Assembly (NCBI RefSeq): GCF_004103715.1
Contig: NZ_CP035282.1
Coordinates: forward strand, 558,001-622,000
From: Acidilutibacter cellobiosedens
GTDB taxonomy: Bacteria > Bacillota > Clostridia > Tissierellales > Acidilutibacteraceae
Direction: 5' to 3'
Length of the DNA: 64,000 bases
Positions 1-9,085 of this stretch are shown one piece after another. The notes under the pieces are model-generated. The model did not search any database and was not told the origin of the DNA. It worked only from the letters and a program-made list of their open reading frames with translations. Numbering within the stretch: the stretch's first letter is position 1; every line of letters starts with the position of its first letter. The translations under genes and the position numbers were made by a program.

Positions 1-54
1 GAAGAAGAAATACTCCAGATAATTAAAAATGAAAACGGAACTCTTACATTTTAA
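1..54 (+). CDS. C-terminal end of an upstream gene (partial)
   Basis: The only open frame at the left edge ends with TAA at 52-54 and encodes 17 residues (ending NENGTLTF). The other two plus-strand frames stop at once. It lies 63 bp before murI in the same direction. The tail is too short to assign a family. It could also be a chance open frame. Confidence 0.45.
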   Translation, partial: EEEILQIIKNENGTLTF

Positions 55-117
55 AATATAACAGTTGTAAATTTCCCCTTTTATTTATAAAATAGTATAG
101 AAGGGGGAATTTTATTT

Positions 118-924
118 ATGGACTCAAGACCTATTGGAGTATTTGATTCAGGAATAGGAGGCCTGACAGTATTACAAGAGATAATAGAAAAACTTCCGGG
201 AGAAGATATAATATATTTTGGGGATACGGCCAGAATTCCCTATGGATCAAGATCTAAAGAAACAGTTATAAAATATACTTTTCAATGTATTAGATTTCTT
301 TTAAGCAAAAATATCAAAGCTATAGTTATAGCCTGTAATACGGCAAGTGCATTAGCTTTGGAAGAAGCCAAAAAGGTATTTGAAATACCTATGATGGGAG
401 TAATAGAACCGGGCGCCAAAGCAGCAGCAGCTAAAACGAAAAACGGAAGAATAGGAGTTATAGGTACGATAGGAACTATAAACAGCGAATCCTATCAAAA
501 AAAGATTAGAAGGATTCAGCCTTCCGCAGATGTTATAGGGATACCTTGCCCCCTTTTTGTTCCACTGGTAGAAGAAGGATGGGAGGATACGGATGTAGCG
601 CTTATGACAGCAAGAAAATACCTTCTGGAATTGAAAGAACATCATATAGATACTTTAGTAATGGGATGTACCCATTATCCTATATTGAGATATACGATAA
701 ATAAGGTGATGGGAGAGGAAGTAACCCTTGTAAATCCTGCTTATGAAACGGCGAAAGTCGTTAAGGACATGTTGAAAGAAATGAATTTTCTTTCGGACAA
801 ATATGAAAATGGGAAATATCAGTTCTACGTAAGTGACGATCCCGAGAAATTCATAAGAATAGGAGGTAGTTTCTTAAAAAAGGAAATTTCTTCAGTTCGA
901 AAAATCAATATTGAAATGTTATAG
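118..924 (+). CDS. murI: glutamate racemase
   Basis: This 268-residue protein interconverts L- and D-glutamate in the cytoplasm and supplies D-Glu for peptidoglycan. The two catalytic cysteines of the Asp/Glu racemase family are visible: Cys73 in ACNTASA and Cys184 in MGCTHYP. The N-terminal GVFDSGIGGLTV and FGDTARIPYG signatures are also present. The length matches the family. The ATG follows an AAGGGGGA ribosome site. The stop codon overlaps a hairpin at 923-941, so the gene is probably the end of a transcript that comes from left of the window. Its proximity to the amino-acid operon seems incidental. Confidence 0.96.
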   Translation: MDSRPIGVFDSGIGGLTVLQEIIEKLPGEDIIYFGDTARIPYGSRSKETVIKYTFQCIRFLLSKNIKAIVIACNTASALALEEAKKVFEIPMMGVIEPGAKAAAAKTKNGRIGVIGTIGTINSESYQKKIRRIQPSADVIGIPCPLFVPLVEEGWEDTDVALMTARKYLLELKEHHIDTLVMGCTHYPILRYTINKVMGEEVTLVNPAYETAKVVKDMLKEMNFLSDKYENGKYQFYVSDDPEKFIRIGGSFLKKEISSVRKINIEML

Positions 925-948
925 GCACTGAAACAGTGCCTGATTTTT
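923..948 (+). terminator. hairpin and T-run after murI
   Basis: The stem AGGCACTG / CAGTGCCT (8 bp, loop AAA) is followed by GATTTTT. A second palindrome, TGCCTAATTTTAGGCA, lies at 958-973. The shared TGCC/GGCA half-sites could alternatively be binding sites for the activator encoded at 1008, which is inference only. Confidence 0.55.
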
Positions 949-1007
949 AGCAACAGATGCCTAATTTTAGGCACTAATTAGAAAAATATTTATATAGGAG
1001 GGATAGA

Positions 1008-2426
1008 ATGGAAGACTTATTTCTCAAAGAGAATATTTTTAAGATACTTGACTACCTTGAAGAAGGAATTCACATCATAGATAAAAGCGGAAAAATAATA
1101 TATTATAATAAATTTGCCCAAAAGATAGATGGAATTGATAAAAGCAGTTCTATCGGAAAGCACCTTTTGGAAATATATCCCTCATTAACTCATGACAGCA
1201 GTACTCTCCTGAGAGTTATGGAAACAGGGAAACCCATATTTAATGTAGAACAGACATTTTTAAATTATAAGGGTAAAAATATTACCACAATTAATTCCTC
1301 CATTCCAATTAAATCAAAAAATAAAATATTGGGGGCATTAGAGATATCCAAGGATATTACTCATGTAAGAAAAATGTCTGAAAAAATTGTAGATTTGGAA
1401 AATGAATTATATAATAACGGCAAGGAGAATAAAAGCGCGGCAAAGGGAGGGGCGAAGTATACATTTTCAGATATAATAGGAGAAAGCAAAGAAATGTCGA
1501 AACTGAAATCCTATGCTTCAAAGGCGGCTGCAACAGATTCTCCCGTACTCATATACGGAGATACGGGGACGGGAAAGGAGTTGTTTGTTCAAGCTATTCA
1601 TAACAGTAGCTTGAGAAGATACAAACCCTTTATTGCCCAAAACTGTGCCGCTATTCCCGCAAATTTACTCGAAGGAATATTATTCGGAACTTTAAAGGGA
1701 GGATTTACGGGAGCTGAAAACAGACCCGGGTTATTTGAACTTGCTGAAGGAGGAACATTATTTTTGGATGAAATAAACTCTATGCCTCTGGAACTTCAAT
1801 CAAAGCTTTTAAGAGTATTACAGGATTGGACTATAAGGAGAGTGGGAGGAACTAAAGTTATAGATATCAACGTAAGGATAATATCGGCAACTAATGTTCC
1901 CCCGGAAGAAGCAGTTAATAATAAGCAGCTGAGGAGAGATTTATATTATAGGCTGAATGTAATAAACTTCGGGATTCCTCCTTTAAGGGATAGAAAAGAG
2001 GATATTCCTATTTTGGCAGATCATTTTATTAAAAAATTTAATAAAAAATTCAATCATCGGACTGCCGGAGTATCGAAAGACGTGATGAAAATATTCTATA
2101 ATTATAAATGGCCCGGAAATGTAAGAGAATTAGAAAATTTAATGGAAGGGATAATGAGCATTTATGATGTAGATCTTATTGACAGGGATAAACTCCCTCC
2201 CAAATTTAGAGAAGAAAATACGGTATCGGAGAAAGATTCCCTTCCGGAGATATTGGAAGAGACAGAAAAACGTATAATTACGGAGGCATTGATAAAAAAT
2301 CAATGGAATATTACCTATACAGCTCAGGACCTTAAAATACCACGACAGACTCTTCAATACAAGATAAGTAAATATGATTTGAAGAAACAGATGCCGGAAA
2401 ACGGGCATATATTTTCACTTATATAA
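1008..2426 (+). CDS. sigma-54-dependent PAS/AAA+/Fis transcriptional activator (RocR-like)
   Basis: This 472-residue bacterial enhancer-binding protein has a PAS sensor domain (about residues 10-115), an AAA+ sigma-54 interaction domain (about 152-385) and a C-terminal Fis-type HTH (about 420-465, ending with the QTLQYKISKY helix). Walker A is GDTGTGKE near residue 184 and Walker B is GTLFLDE near 249. The sigma-54-contacting loop reads GGFTGA near 231 instead of GAFTGA or GSFTGA. It lies directly upstream of the lysine fermentation operon, with a sigma-54 promoter between them at 2448, so it most likely activates that operon. The PAS ligand is unknown; lysine or an intermediate is a guess. 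The start follows AGGAGGG. Confidence 0.93.
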   Translation: MEDLFLKENIFKILDYLEEGIHIIDKSGKIIYYNKFAQKIDGIDKSSSIGKHLLEIYPSLTHDSSTLLRVMETGKPIFNVEQTFLNYKGKNITTINSSIPIKSKNKILGALEISKDITHVRKMSEKIVDLENELYNNGKENKSAAKGGAKYTFSDIIGESKEMSKLKSYASKAAATDSPVLIYGDTGTGKELFVQAIHNSSLRRYKPFIAQNCAAIPANLLEGILFGTLKGGFTGAENRPGLFELAEGGTLFLDEINSMPLELQSKLLRVLQDWTIRRVGGTKVIDINVRIISATNVPPEEAVNNKQLRRDLYYRLNVINFGIPPLRDRKEDIPILADHFIKKFNKKFNHRTAGVSKDVMKIFYNYKWPGNVRELENLMEGIMSIYDVDLIDRDKLPPKFREENTVSEKDSLPEILEETEKRIITEALIKNQWNITYTAQDLKIPRQTLQYKISKYDLKKQMPENGHIFSLI

Positions 2427-2447
2427 GGAGAAATGGCATATATTCAA

Positions 2448-2463
2448 TGGCATAATATTTGCA
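2448..2463 (+). promoter_or_regulatory. sigma-54 (-24/-12) promoter of the kdd-kam operon
   Basis: TGGCATAATATTTGCA matches the consensus TGGCACGNNNNTTGCW with exact GG-to-GC spacing. It lies 22 bp after the activator gene and 53 bp before kdd. Transcription would begin near 2474. No bacterial enhancer-binding-protein site was identified with confidence; the palindromes at 923-973 are one possibility. Confidence 0.85.
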
Positions 2464-2515
2464 TTAATAATTTCTGCTGAACTTTTGATTTAACATTATA
2501 AGGAGGTAAGAAATT

Positions 2516-3553
2516 ATGAAAAAAGGAAACCCCTATGGTATTCACAGAGTATTGGAACCAAAAGGAGTATTGCCTCAGCCTGCGCTTAAGATTGACAACA
2601 ATATGGAAATATATGATAATGAAATCCTTATTGATGTTCAAACATTGAATATTGATTCTGCAAGTTTTACTCAAATTGAAAAACAAGCCAACGGAGACGT
2701 GGAAGAAATTAAAAAAATAATGAAAGGCATAGTAGCCGAAAGAGGAAAACATCAAAATCCCGTTACGGGCTCCGGAGGTATGTTAATAGGAACTGTAGAG
2801 GAAATCGGGCCTGCGCTGAAAGATAAAACAGACCTTAAAGTTGGAGATAAGATAGCAACTTTGGTATCTTTATCTTTAACCCCTTTGAGAATTGACGAAA
2901 TACTGGATGTAAGAAAAGAAATAGATCAAGTGGATATCAAGGGGAAAGCGATTTTATTTGAAAGCGGGATTTATGCCAAAATTAGTAAAGACCTGCCTGA
3001 AAATTTAGTTTTATCAGTCCTCGATGTAGCAGGAGCGCCTGCTCAAACGGCAAAACTTGTTAAGCCGGGAGATACGGTGGTAGTACTTGGAGGAACGGGA
3101 AAATCAGGGATGCTTTGCTTATATGAAGCAAAGAAAAGAGCGGGAATTACAGGGAAAGTTATATGTATAGGTTCTCGGGATGAGACAATAGAAAGGGCTA
3201 AAAAGGCAAATCTTGCGGATGTATATATTAAAGCAAACGCAACGGATGCCATAGAGGTAATGGAAAAAGTATCAAAAGCCACAAATGGGAAAATGGCGGA
3301 TATAGTGATAAATGTGGTTAATATTCCAAATACCGAGATGTCAAGCATACTATCGGCAAAAGACGACGGAGTGGTATACTTTTTCAGTATGGCAACAAGT
3401 TTTACAAAAGCGGCTTTGGGAGCCGAAGGAGTCGGAAAAGATGTAACCATGATAATCGGAAATGGTTATACCAAAGGGCATGCGGAAATTTCTCTTCAGA
3501 TAATGCGGGAAAGCCCGGTACTTAGAAGAATATTTGAAGAGCTGTACGCTTAA
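2516..3553 (+). CDS. kdd: L-erythro-3,5-diaminohexanoate dehydrogenase
   Basis: This enzyme oxidatively deaminates 3,5-diaminohexanoate to 5-amino-3-oxohexanoate with NAD(P)+, the step after the two aminomutases in anaerobic lysine fermentation. The 345-residue length and the N-terminal GNPYGIHRVLEPKGVLPQPA signature fit the Kdd family. A Rossmann nucleotide-binding loop, VVVLGGTGKSG, is near residue 190. It is the first gene after the sigma-54 promoter, has a strong AAGGAGGT ribosome site and is 18 bp from kamA. The next pathway enzymes, Kce and Kal, are not encoded nearby. Confidence 0.92.
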   Translation: MKKGNPYGIHRVLEPKGVLPQPALKIDNNMEIYDNEILIDVQTLNIDSASFTQIEKQANGDVEEIKKIMKGIVAERGKHQNPVTGSGGMLIGTVEEIGPALKDKTDLKVGDKIATLVSLSLTPLRIDEILDVRKEIDQVDIKGKAILFESGIYAKISKDLPENLVLSVLDVAGAPAQTAKLVKPGDTVVVLGGTGKSGMLCLYEAKKRAGITGKVICIGSRDETIERAKKANLADVYIKANATDAIEVMEKVSKATNGKMADIVINVVNIPNTEMSSILSAKDDGVVYFFSMATSFTKAALGAEGVGKDVTMIIGNGYTKGHAEISLQIMRESPVLRRIFEELYA

Positions 3554-3571
3554 AAGGGGGAGGCTGTATAA

Positions 3572-4825
3572 ATGAGGTCATATAAGGATATTGAATTATG
3601 GAAAAATGTAACTTATGAACGGTGGAACGATTGGCATTGGCAGGTAAGAAACAGGATTACTACTGTAGAGGAATTGAAAAAAATTGTTAATATCACAGAT
3701 CAGGAAGCAGATGATATAAACCAGGTACTGAAAAAATTCAGAATGGGAATTACCCCTTATTATGCATCCCTTATGGATCCTGAAGATCCCGGATGTCCTG
3801 TTAGAAAGCAGGCGATTCCCACTATTTACGAAACTCACTATAGTGAAGCCGATATGGTAGACCCTCTTCATGAAGAAGGGGATTCTCCGGTGCCGGGTCT
3901 TACTCATAGGTATCCGGACAGGGTATTGTTTCTCATAACGGATCAATGTTCTATGTACTGCAGACATTGTACCAGAAGAAGATTTGCAGGACAGCATGAT
4001 ATGGGAGCTCCCTTGGACAGAATAGATAGGGGCATAGAATATATAAGGGATACTCCTCAGGTAAGAGACGTGCTTCTTTCGGGCGGAGATTGCCTTTTGG
4101 TGGAGGACGACAGGCTTGAATATATTATCAGGAAATTAAGGGAGATTCCTCATGTTGAAATAATAAGGCTGGGGACCCGTACGCCTGTAGTCATGCCGAT
4201 GAGGATTACCGATGATTTGGTTAATATGCTTAAGAAGTACCATCCGATATGGTTAAATACTCATTTTAATCACCCGAAGGAAATTACTCCCGAAGCGGCG
4301 GAGGCCTGTAGAAAATTAGCTGACGGGGGGATACCTCTCGGAAATCAATCGGTACTTTTAAGGGGAATAAACGATTCTCCCGAAATTATGATGAAATTAG
4401 TGCACGAACTTGTTAAAATAAGAGTTAGACCTTATTATATTTATCAATGTGACTTATCCATGGGCATTGAACATTTCAGGACGAAAGTATCAAAAGGACT
4501 GGAAATAATGGAATCATTAAGAGGTCATACTTCAGGTTATGCAGTACCTACTTTTGTAGTCGATGCTCCGGGAGGGGGAGGAAAAATTCCCGTTATGCCT
4601 CAATATTTAATCAGCATGAGTCCTACAAAGGTTGTTCTCAGAAACTATGAGGGAGTAATCACTACTTATACGGAACCTCAATATATTGAAGAGCCTTCTT
4701 CTTGTCATGAAGGTAAACATCTCTCTGGAGTAGCCGGGATACTTGAGGGAGAAGAAATCAAATCCCTTGAACCAACCAAAATGGAAAGAAGGGATAGAGC
4801 AGCATTAAGAAAAAGTAAAAAATAA
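3572..4825 (+). CDS. kamA: L-lysine 2,3-aminomutase (radical SAM)
   Basis: KamA converts L-lysine to L-beta-lysine using S-adenosylmethionine, a [4Fe-4S] cluster and PLP. The cluster motif CxxxCxxC is at Cys126, Cys130 and Cys133 (CSMYCRHC). The PGGGGKIP segment near residue 332 contains the lysine expected to carry PLP. At 417 residues it has the size of characterised clostridial KamA. It starts at ATG behind AAGGGGGAGG, 18 bp after kdd, and is followed 25 bp later by kamB, so it belongs to the same transcript. The C-terminus is rich in Lys and Arg ([14 protein letters not shown]). Confidence 0.97.
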   Translation: MRSYKDIELWKNVTYERWNDWHWQVRNRITTVEELKKIVNITDQEADDINQVLKKFRMGITPYYASLMDPEDPGCPVRKQAIPTIYETHYSEADMVDPLHEEGDSPVPGLTHRYPDRVLFLITDQCSMYCRHCTRRRFAGQHDMGAPLDRIDRGIEYIRDTPQVRDVLLSGGDCLLVEDDRLEYIIRKLREIPHVEIIRLGTRTPVVMPMRITDDLVNMLKKYHPIWLNTHFNHPKEITPEAAEACRKLADGGIPLGNQSVLLRGINDSPEIMMKLVHELVKIRVRPYYIYQCDLSMGIEHFRTKVSKGLEIMESLRGHTSGYAVPTFVVDAPGGGGKIPVMPQYLISMSPTKVVLRNYEGVITTYTEPQYIEEPSSCHEGKHLSGVAGILEGEEIKSLEPTKMERRDRAALRKSKK

Positions 4826-4850
4826 AAAGCGGTAGAAAAGAGGTATTTTC

Positions 4851-5885
4851 ATGTCTCTGATAGATCTCATCAAGGATAAATACAAAACAATATCGATAGT
4901 TGGAATGGCAAAAAATACAGGAAAAACGGTTACCATGAATCATATTCTCTTTGAGACTTTTGAAAAAGGATTGACGGCGGGAGTTACTTCCACGGGAAGA
5001 GATGGGGAAAACTTGGACATTGTTACGGAAACGGAAAAACCCAGAGTATTCTTGGAGGAAGGAACTATAGTGGCTACTACCACAAAAGTCTTGCCCTTGG
5101 AAGATGCTAAGGTGGAGATCTTGAAAGTTACGGATTACAGAACTCCTATGGGGTCAATAGTTATAGGGCGTGTGAAGGACAGAGGATATATTCAGATAGC
5201 GGGTCCTCAGAGAGTTAATGAAATAAAAGAAGTTTCTCAGATAATGCTGAATTTTGGTGCTGATTTTGTTATAATAGACGGGGCAATAGACAGAAGATCT
5301 TCGGCAGCACCTTTTATTTCGGAGGGGACTATCCTCTCTACAGGGGCTGTACTCAATAGAGATATGAACAGAGTAATAGAAGAAACTGCCCATGTGGTGA
5401 ACCTCTTTAATATTCCGCAAATCAGAGACGAAAAACTTTTTGCCTTATCGGAAAAGATTATGAGAGAAGGTAAAGTTTGTTTAATAGATAAAGATTATAA
5501 TACAAGCTATATAAATATAAAGACAGCTTTAAACAGTGGAAACATAATAGGAGACAATATAAAAGAATCTACAGAATATATAGTAATCCCAGGAAGTCTA
5601 AGTAAGAATACAATAGAAGAAATGCTTATAAATACAAGAAAATATAAAGACGTAAAAATTATAATCAAGGATGGAACCAAAGTTTTTATATCCCCCAAGG
5701 ACTGGCTTAGGTTTATACATTACGGGGTTAAAATCGAAGTGATGTATAAAATTAACCTTCTGGCAATTACAGCAAACCCTTATTCTCCAAAGGGATATTA
5801 TTTTGATCCGGAAAAATTCTTATATAAACTGAAAAAATATATAAAAGATATTCCAATATATGATTTGGTCTTAAGGGGGGATTAA
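4851..5885 (+). CDS. kamB: lysine 5,6-aminomutase reactivase subunit KamB
   Basis: This 344-residue protein opens with a P-loop (GMAKNTGKT, about residues 18-26). Its position between kamA and the MutS-like kamC is the arrangement known for the reactivase that exchanges damaged cobalamin in lysine 5,6-aminomutase. The assignment rests on family knowledge and synteny. The sequence itself shows only a nucleotide-binding N-terminus and an unusual C-terminal half. The start follows GAAAAGAGGT, and only one base separates its stop from kamC, which suggests coupled translation. Confidence 0.85.
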   Translation: MSLIDLIKDKYKTISIVGMAKNTGKTVTMNHILFETFEKGLTAGVTSTGRDGENLDIVTETEKPRVFLEEGTIVATTTKVLPLEDAKVEILKVTDYRTPMGSIVIGRVKDRGYIQIAGPQRVNEIKEVSQIMLNFGADFVIIDGAIDRRSSAAPFISEGTILSTGAVLNRDMNRVIEETAHVVNLFNIPQIRDEKLFALSEKIMREGKVCLIDKDYNTSYINIKTALNSGNIIGDNIKESTEYIVIPGSLSKNTIEEMLINTRKYKDVKIIIKDGTKVFISPKDWLRFIHYGVKIEVMYKINLLAITANPYSPKGYYFDPEKFLYKLKKYIKDIPIYDLVLRGD

Positions 5886-5886
5886 A

Positions 5887-7509
5887 ATGGAATTTATGGA
5901 TAAATATACGGAAGAAAGCTTGGACTTTTTATATATATTAAAAAGAATAGATGTTCTTACTCCTTACGGAAAAATTTACAGAGATCGGATTAGACCTTAT
6001 GTTTCAGGACAGGAAGAAGAATTAAAAGAAGAATTGGAGAAAGTGGAAAAAATTTTGGGTTATCTGAAACACAGAAAATTTTACCATGAGATTAAAAATA
6101 TACTTATTCATGTTAAAGATTTGAGAAATTCTGTGGAAAGAGCAGCGGAAGGCAGCGTTCTTACAGAAATAGAACTCTTTGAAATAAAAATTTTTGTGTT
6201 GCTGATAAAGGATTTAGATGATTTTTTAAATAAGTATGAAGTGGAAACATGGGATGATATAAAAATCGAAAGAATGGAAGAATTGGAATATTTGTTGGAT
6301 CCCGAAAAAACGGGTATTCCTACTTTTTACATCTATGATTCTTATTCTGAAGAGCTTTTGAAAATAAGAAAAGAAAAGAAAGGTATTGAAAAGGAAATAA
6401 AAATAAAAAAATCAACCCTAAAAGACAAAATTAAGAAAGATATAGGTTTAAACTTTCGTCCCGACGGAACGATAACAGTTCAAAGGGATGATGAAGAAAC
6501 AGTTCAAAAGCTACAAGCTCACCCTTATCTGTCCCGTGTTTCCGAAACATATTTGACTATTAAATTCTCCGTAAAATCTACGGAAGAAATAGTATTTCTT
6601 GACAGAAAACTTTTCTTTATAAAAGAGAAGGAAGAAGAAGAAGAATATAAAATCATAGAGATGCTGACTCAAAAAATAGCATCAAATAAAAAGAAAATTT
6701 TTAGGAATATGGCATCAATAGGGAAACTTGATTTCCTCTTAGGTAAAGCCCATTTTGCAGAAAAAATAAACGGAGTAAAACCTGTCATACTTCATGAACA
6801 CATGATCCTTATCGAAGAGGGAAGACATCCGAAAGTAGAAGAAAACTTAAGAGAGAGAGAATTAAAATTTACTCCTGTAACAATTTCCATAAAAGAAGGA
6901 GTATCCTGTATTACAGGGGCTAATATGGGAGGGAAAACTGTAAGCCTTAAGCTTGTAGGATTATTGTGCGCAATGGCCCAATACGGGCTCTTTGTCCCTG
7001 CCGAAAAGATGGAGATAGGGCTTAATAACTTTATAAATGCATCTATCGGAGATATGCAGTCTACTGATAGAGGTCTGAGTACTTTTGGCTCTGAGATACA
7101 AATGGTAAAAGAGGCAGTAAAACAATCAAAAAATAAAGGACTTATACTTATAGACGAACTGGCGAGAGGAACGAATCCGGAAGAAGGATTTGCCATATCA
7201 AAAGCTGTAGTAAATTATTTAAAAGATAAAAATTCGATTACCTTAATTACTACTCACTACGATAATATAGCAAATATGGAGGATATAGGACATCTTCAAG
7301 TAGTAGGTCTTTCAAATATAGATTTTGAGAAATTAAAAATTACTTTGGAAAATTATGATGGAACGGATTTGATAAATAAATATATGGATTATAGATTAAT
7401 AGAAGTGAAAAATAAAAAAGAAGTTCCCAGAGATGCTTTAAATATAGCAAGGCTTATGGGATTAGATGAGGATATTATTAAAGAAGCGGAGAAAATATTG
7501 GAATTATAA
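5887..7509 (+). CDS. kamC: lysine 5,6-aminomutase reactivase ATPase KamC (MutS-like)
   Basis: This 540-residue ATPase has a charged helical N-terminal part, then a MutS-family core (about 260-330) and ATPase domain. Walker A is TGANMGGKT near residues 341-349 and Walker B is ILIDELARGTNPEEG near 420. It lacks the MutS mismatch-recognition domain, so it is a MutS relative recruited to enzyme maintenance rather than DNA repair. With KamB it should reactivate the B12 enzyme KamDE encoded immediately downstream. The ATG has a strong AGGGGGGA site that overlaps the end of kamB. Confidence 0.88.
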   Translation: MEFMDKYTEESLDFLYILKRIDVLTPYGKIYRDRIRPYVSGQEEELKEELEKVEKILGYLKHRKFYHEIKNILIHVKDLRNSVERAAEGSVLTEIELFEIKIFVLLIKDLDDFLNKYEVETWDDIKIERMEELEYLLDPEKTGIPTFYIYDSYSEELLKIRKEKKGIEKEIKIKKSTLKDKIKKDIGLNFRPDGTITVQRDDEETVQKLQAHPYLSRVSETYLTIKFSVKSTEEIVFLDRKLFFIKEKEEEEEYKIIEMLTQKIASNKKKIFRNMASIGKLDFLLGKAHFAEKINGVKPVILHEHMILIEEGRHPKVEENLRERELKFTPVTISIKEGVSCITGANMGGKTVSLKLVGLLCAMAQYGLFVPAEKMEIGLNNFINASIGDMQSTDRGLSTFGSEIQMVKEAVKQSKNKGLILIDELARGTNPEEGFAISKAVVNYLKDKNSITLITTHYDNIANMEDIGHLQVVGLSNIDFEKLKITLENYDGTDLINKYMDYRLIEVKNKKEVPRDALNIARLMGLDEDIIKEAEKILEL

Positions 7510-7525
7510 GGGAGGTTGTATAGCG

Positions 7526-9085
7526 GTGATAAGTAAACTAAACCTTAATCCTGAAATCATTGATAGTGCAAGAAATTCCGCAAGGAATATTGCCGAAGAT
7601 GTCCAGAGCTTTATAGATGTTCATACCACCGTATCTACAGAAAGAACTGTAGCAAGGCTTATGGGAATAGACGGGATTGACGAAATTGAAAAACCACTTC
7701 CCAATGTAATAGTGGATAATATTGGAGAAGGAGGAGGGTTGAGAAGAGGTGCGGCTTATTGGATAGGTAATGCTATGCTGAATACCGGTGATAATCCCCA
7801 GACTATTGCGGAAAGGATTTCAAAAGGAGAATTGGATATTACCAGAATTCCTATGGCATCTGAAGAGAAAATCAGAGATACCGTATTTTTGGTAGCACGA
7901 GAAACAGTTGAAAGGATAAGAAAAAATCGGAAACAAAGAGAAAGATATTTAAAGGAATTGGGAGAAGGAACTCAGCCTTATATATATGTAATAGTTGCTA
8001 CGGGAAATATATATGAGGATATTATACAAGCTAAGGCAGCGGCAAAACAGGGGGCAGACATTATAGCAGTCATCAGAACTACGGGACAAAGCCTTCTTGA
8101 TTATGTGCCTTATGGGCCTACAACAGAAGGATTTGGCGGGACATATGCTACTCAGGCAAATTTTAAGCTTATGAGAAAAGCCTTAGATGAAGTAGGAGAA
8201 GAAATAGGAAGATACATAAGGCTTTGTAATTACTGTTCCGGACTTTGTATGCCGGAAATTGCAGCCATGGGGGCTATTGAGAGGCTTGATGTGATGCTCA
8301 ATGATGCTCTGTATGGAATACTTTTTAGAGATATAAATATGCAGAGAACTTTGGTAGATCAGTTCTTCTCGAGAGTAATCAACGGATTTTCGGGAGTAAT
8401 CATAAATACCGGGGAAGATAATTATCTTACGACAGACGACGCCGTAGAAGCGGCTCATACCGTATTGGCATCTCAGCTTATAAATGAACAGTTTGCACTG
8501 AAAGCCGGCCTTCCAGAAGAACAAATGGGGCTTGGTCATGCTTTTGAAATGGATCCTTATTTAAAAGACGGCTTTCTCTTGGAATTGGCTCAAGCTCAAA
8601 TGGCACGGGAGATATTTCCCGATGCGCCTTTAAAATATATGCCTCCTACGAAATATATGACGGGAAATATATTCAGAGGACATGTTCAGGATGCAATGTT
8701 TAATATGATTTCCATAATGACTCATCAGGGTATCCAGCTCTTGGGAATGATGACGGAAGCCATTCATACTCCCCATCTTCACGACAGATTTTTGGCAATA
8801 GAAAATGCTAAATATATATTTAATAATGCCAAGGATCTGGGAGACGAAATAACCTTCAAAGAAAACGGTATAATAATGAGCAGAGCGCAAGAGGTATTGG
8901 CAAAGGCAGAGAAACTTTTAAAACAAATAGAAAAAGAGGGGCTTTACTCCACAATAGAACAGGGGAAATTCGGCGGAGTCAAGAGATCAAGAACGGGCGG
9001 TAAAGGCCTTGAAGGCGTGACAACAAAAGATTCGGGGTATTTCAATCCCTTTATCTCTTTAATGCTTGGAGGTGACAGGAAATGA
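7526..9085 (+). CDS. kamD: lysine 5,6-aminomutase alpha subunit
   Basis: KamD is the TIM-barrel alpha subunit of adenosylcobalamin- and PLP-dependent lysine 5,6-aminomutase, which moves the terminal amino group of beta-lysine (or D-lysine). I place the start at GTG 7526, because AAGGGAGGT at 7507-7515 lies just before it. The frame is open back to 7466, but that extension overlaps kamC. The resulting length of 519 residues is close to the known clostridial subunit. Conserved blocks include RTTGQSLLDYVPYG and MPPTKYMTGNIFRGH. The last four bases overlap the start of kamE (ATGA), which fits tight 1:1 subunit production. Confidence 0.95.
   Translation: MISKLNLNPEIIDSARNSARNIAEDVQSFIDVHTTVSTERTVARLMGIDGIDEIEKPLPNVIVDNIGEGGGLRRGAAYWIGNAMLNTGDNPQTIAERISKGELDITRIPMASEEKIRDTVFLVARETVERIRKNRKQRERYLKELGEGTQPYIYVIVATGNIYEDIIQAKAAAKQGADIIAVIRTTGQSLLDYVPYGPTTEGFGGTYATQANFKLMRKALDEVGEEIGRYIRLCNYCSGLCMPEIAAMGAIERLDVMLNDALYGILFRDINMQRTLVDQFFSRVINGFSGVIINTGEDNYLTTDDAVEAAHTVLASQLINEQFALKAGLPEEQMGLGHAFEMDPYLKDGFLLELAQAQMAREIFPDAPLKYMPPTKYMTGNIFRGHVQDAMFNMISIMTHQGIQLLGMMTEAIHTPHLHDRFLAIENAKYIFNNAKDLGDEITFKENGIIMSRAQEVLAKAEKLLKQIEKEGLYSTIEQGKFGGVKRSRTGGKGLEGVTTKDSGYFNPFISLMLGGDRK

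Noticed and set aside
7466-7525. Upstream extension of kamD by 20 residues.
   Set aside because: It overlaps kamC and lacks a ribosome site, while GTG 7526 has AAGGGAGGT at the right distance.
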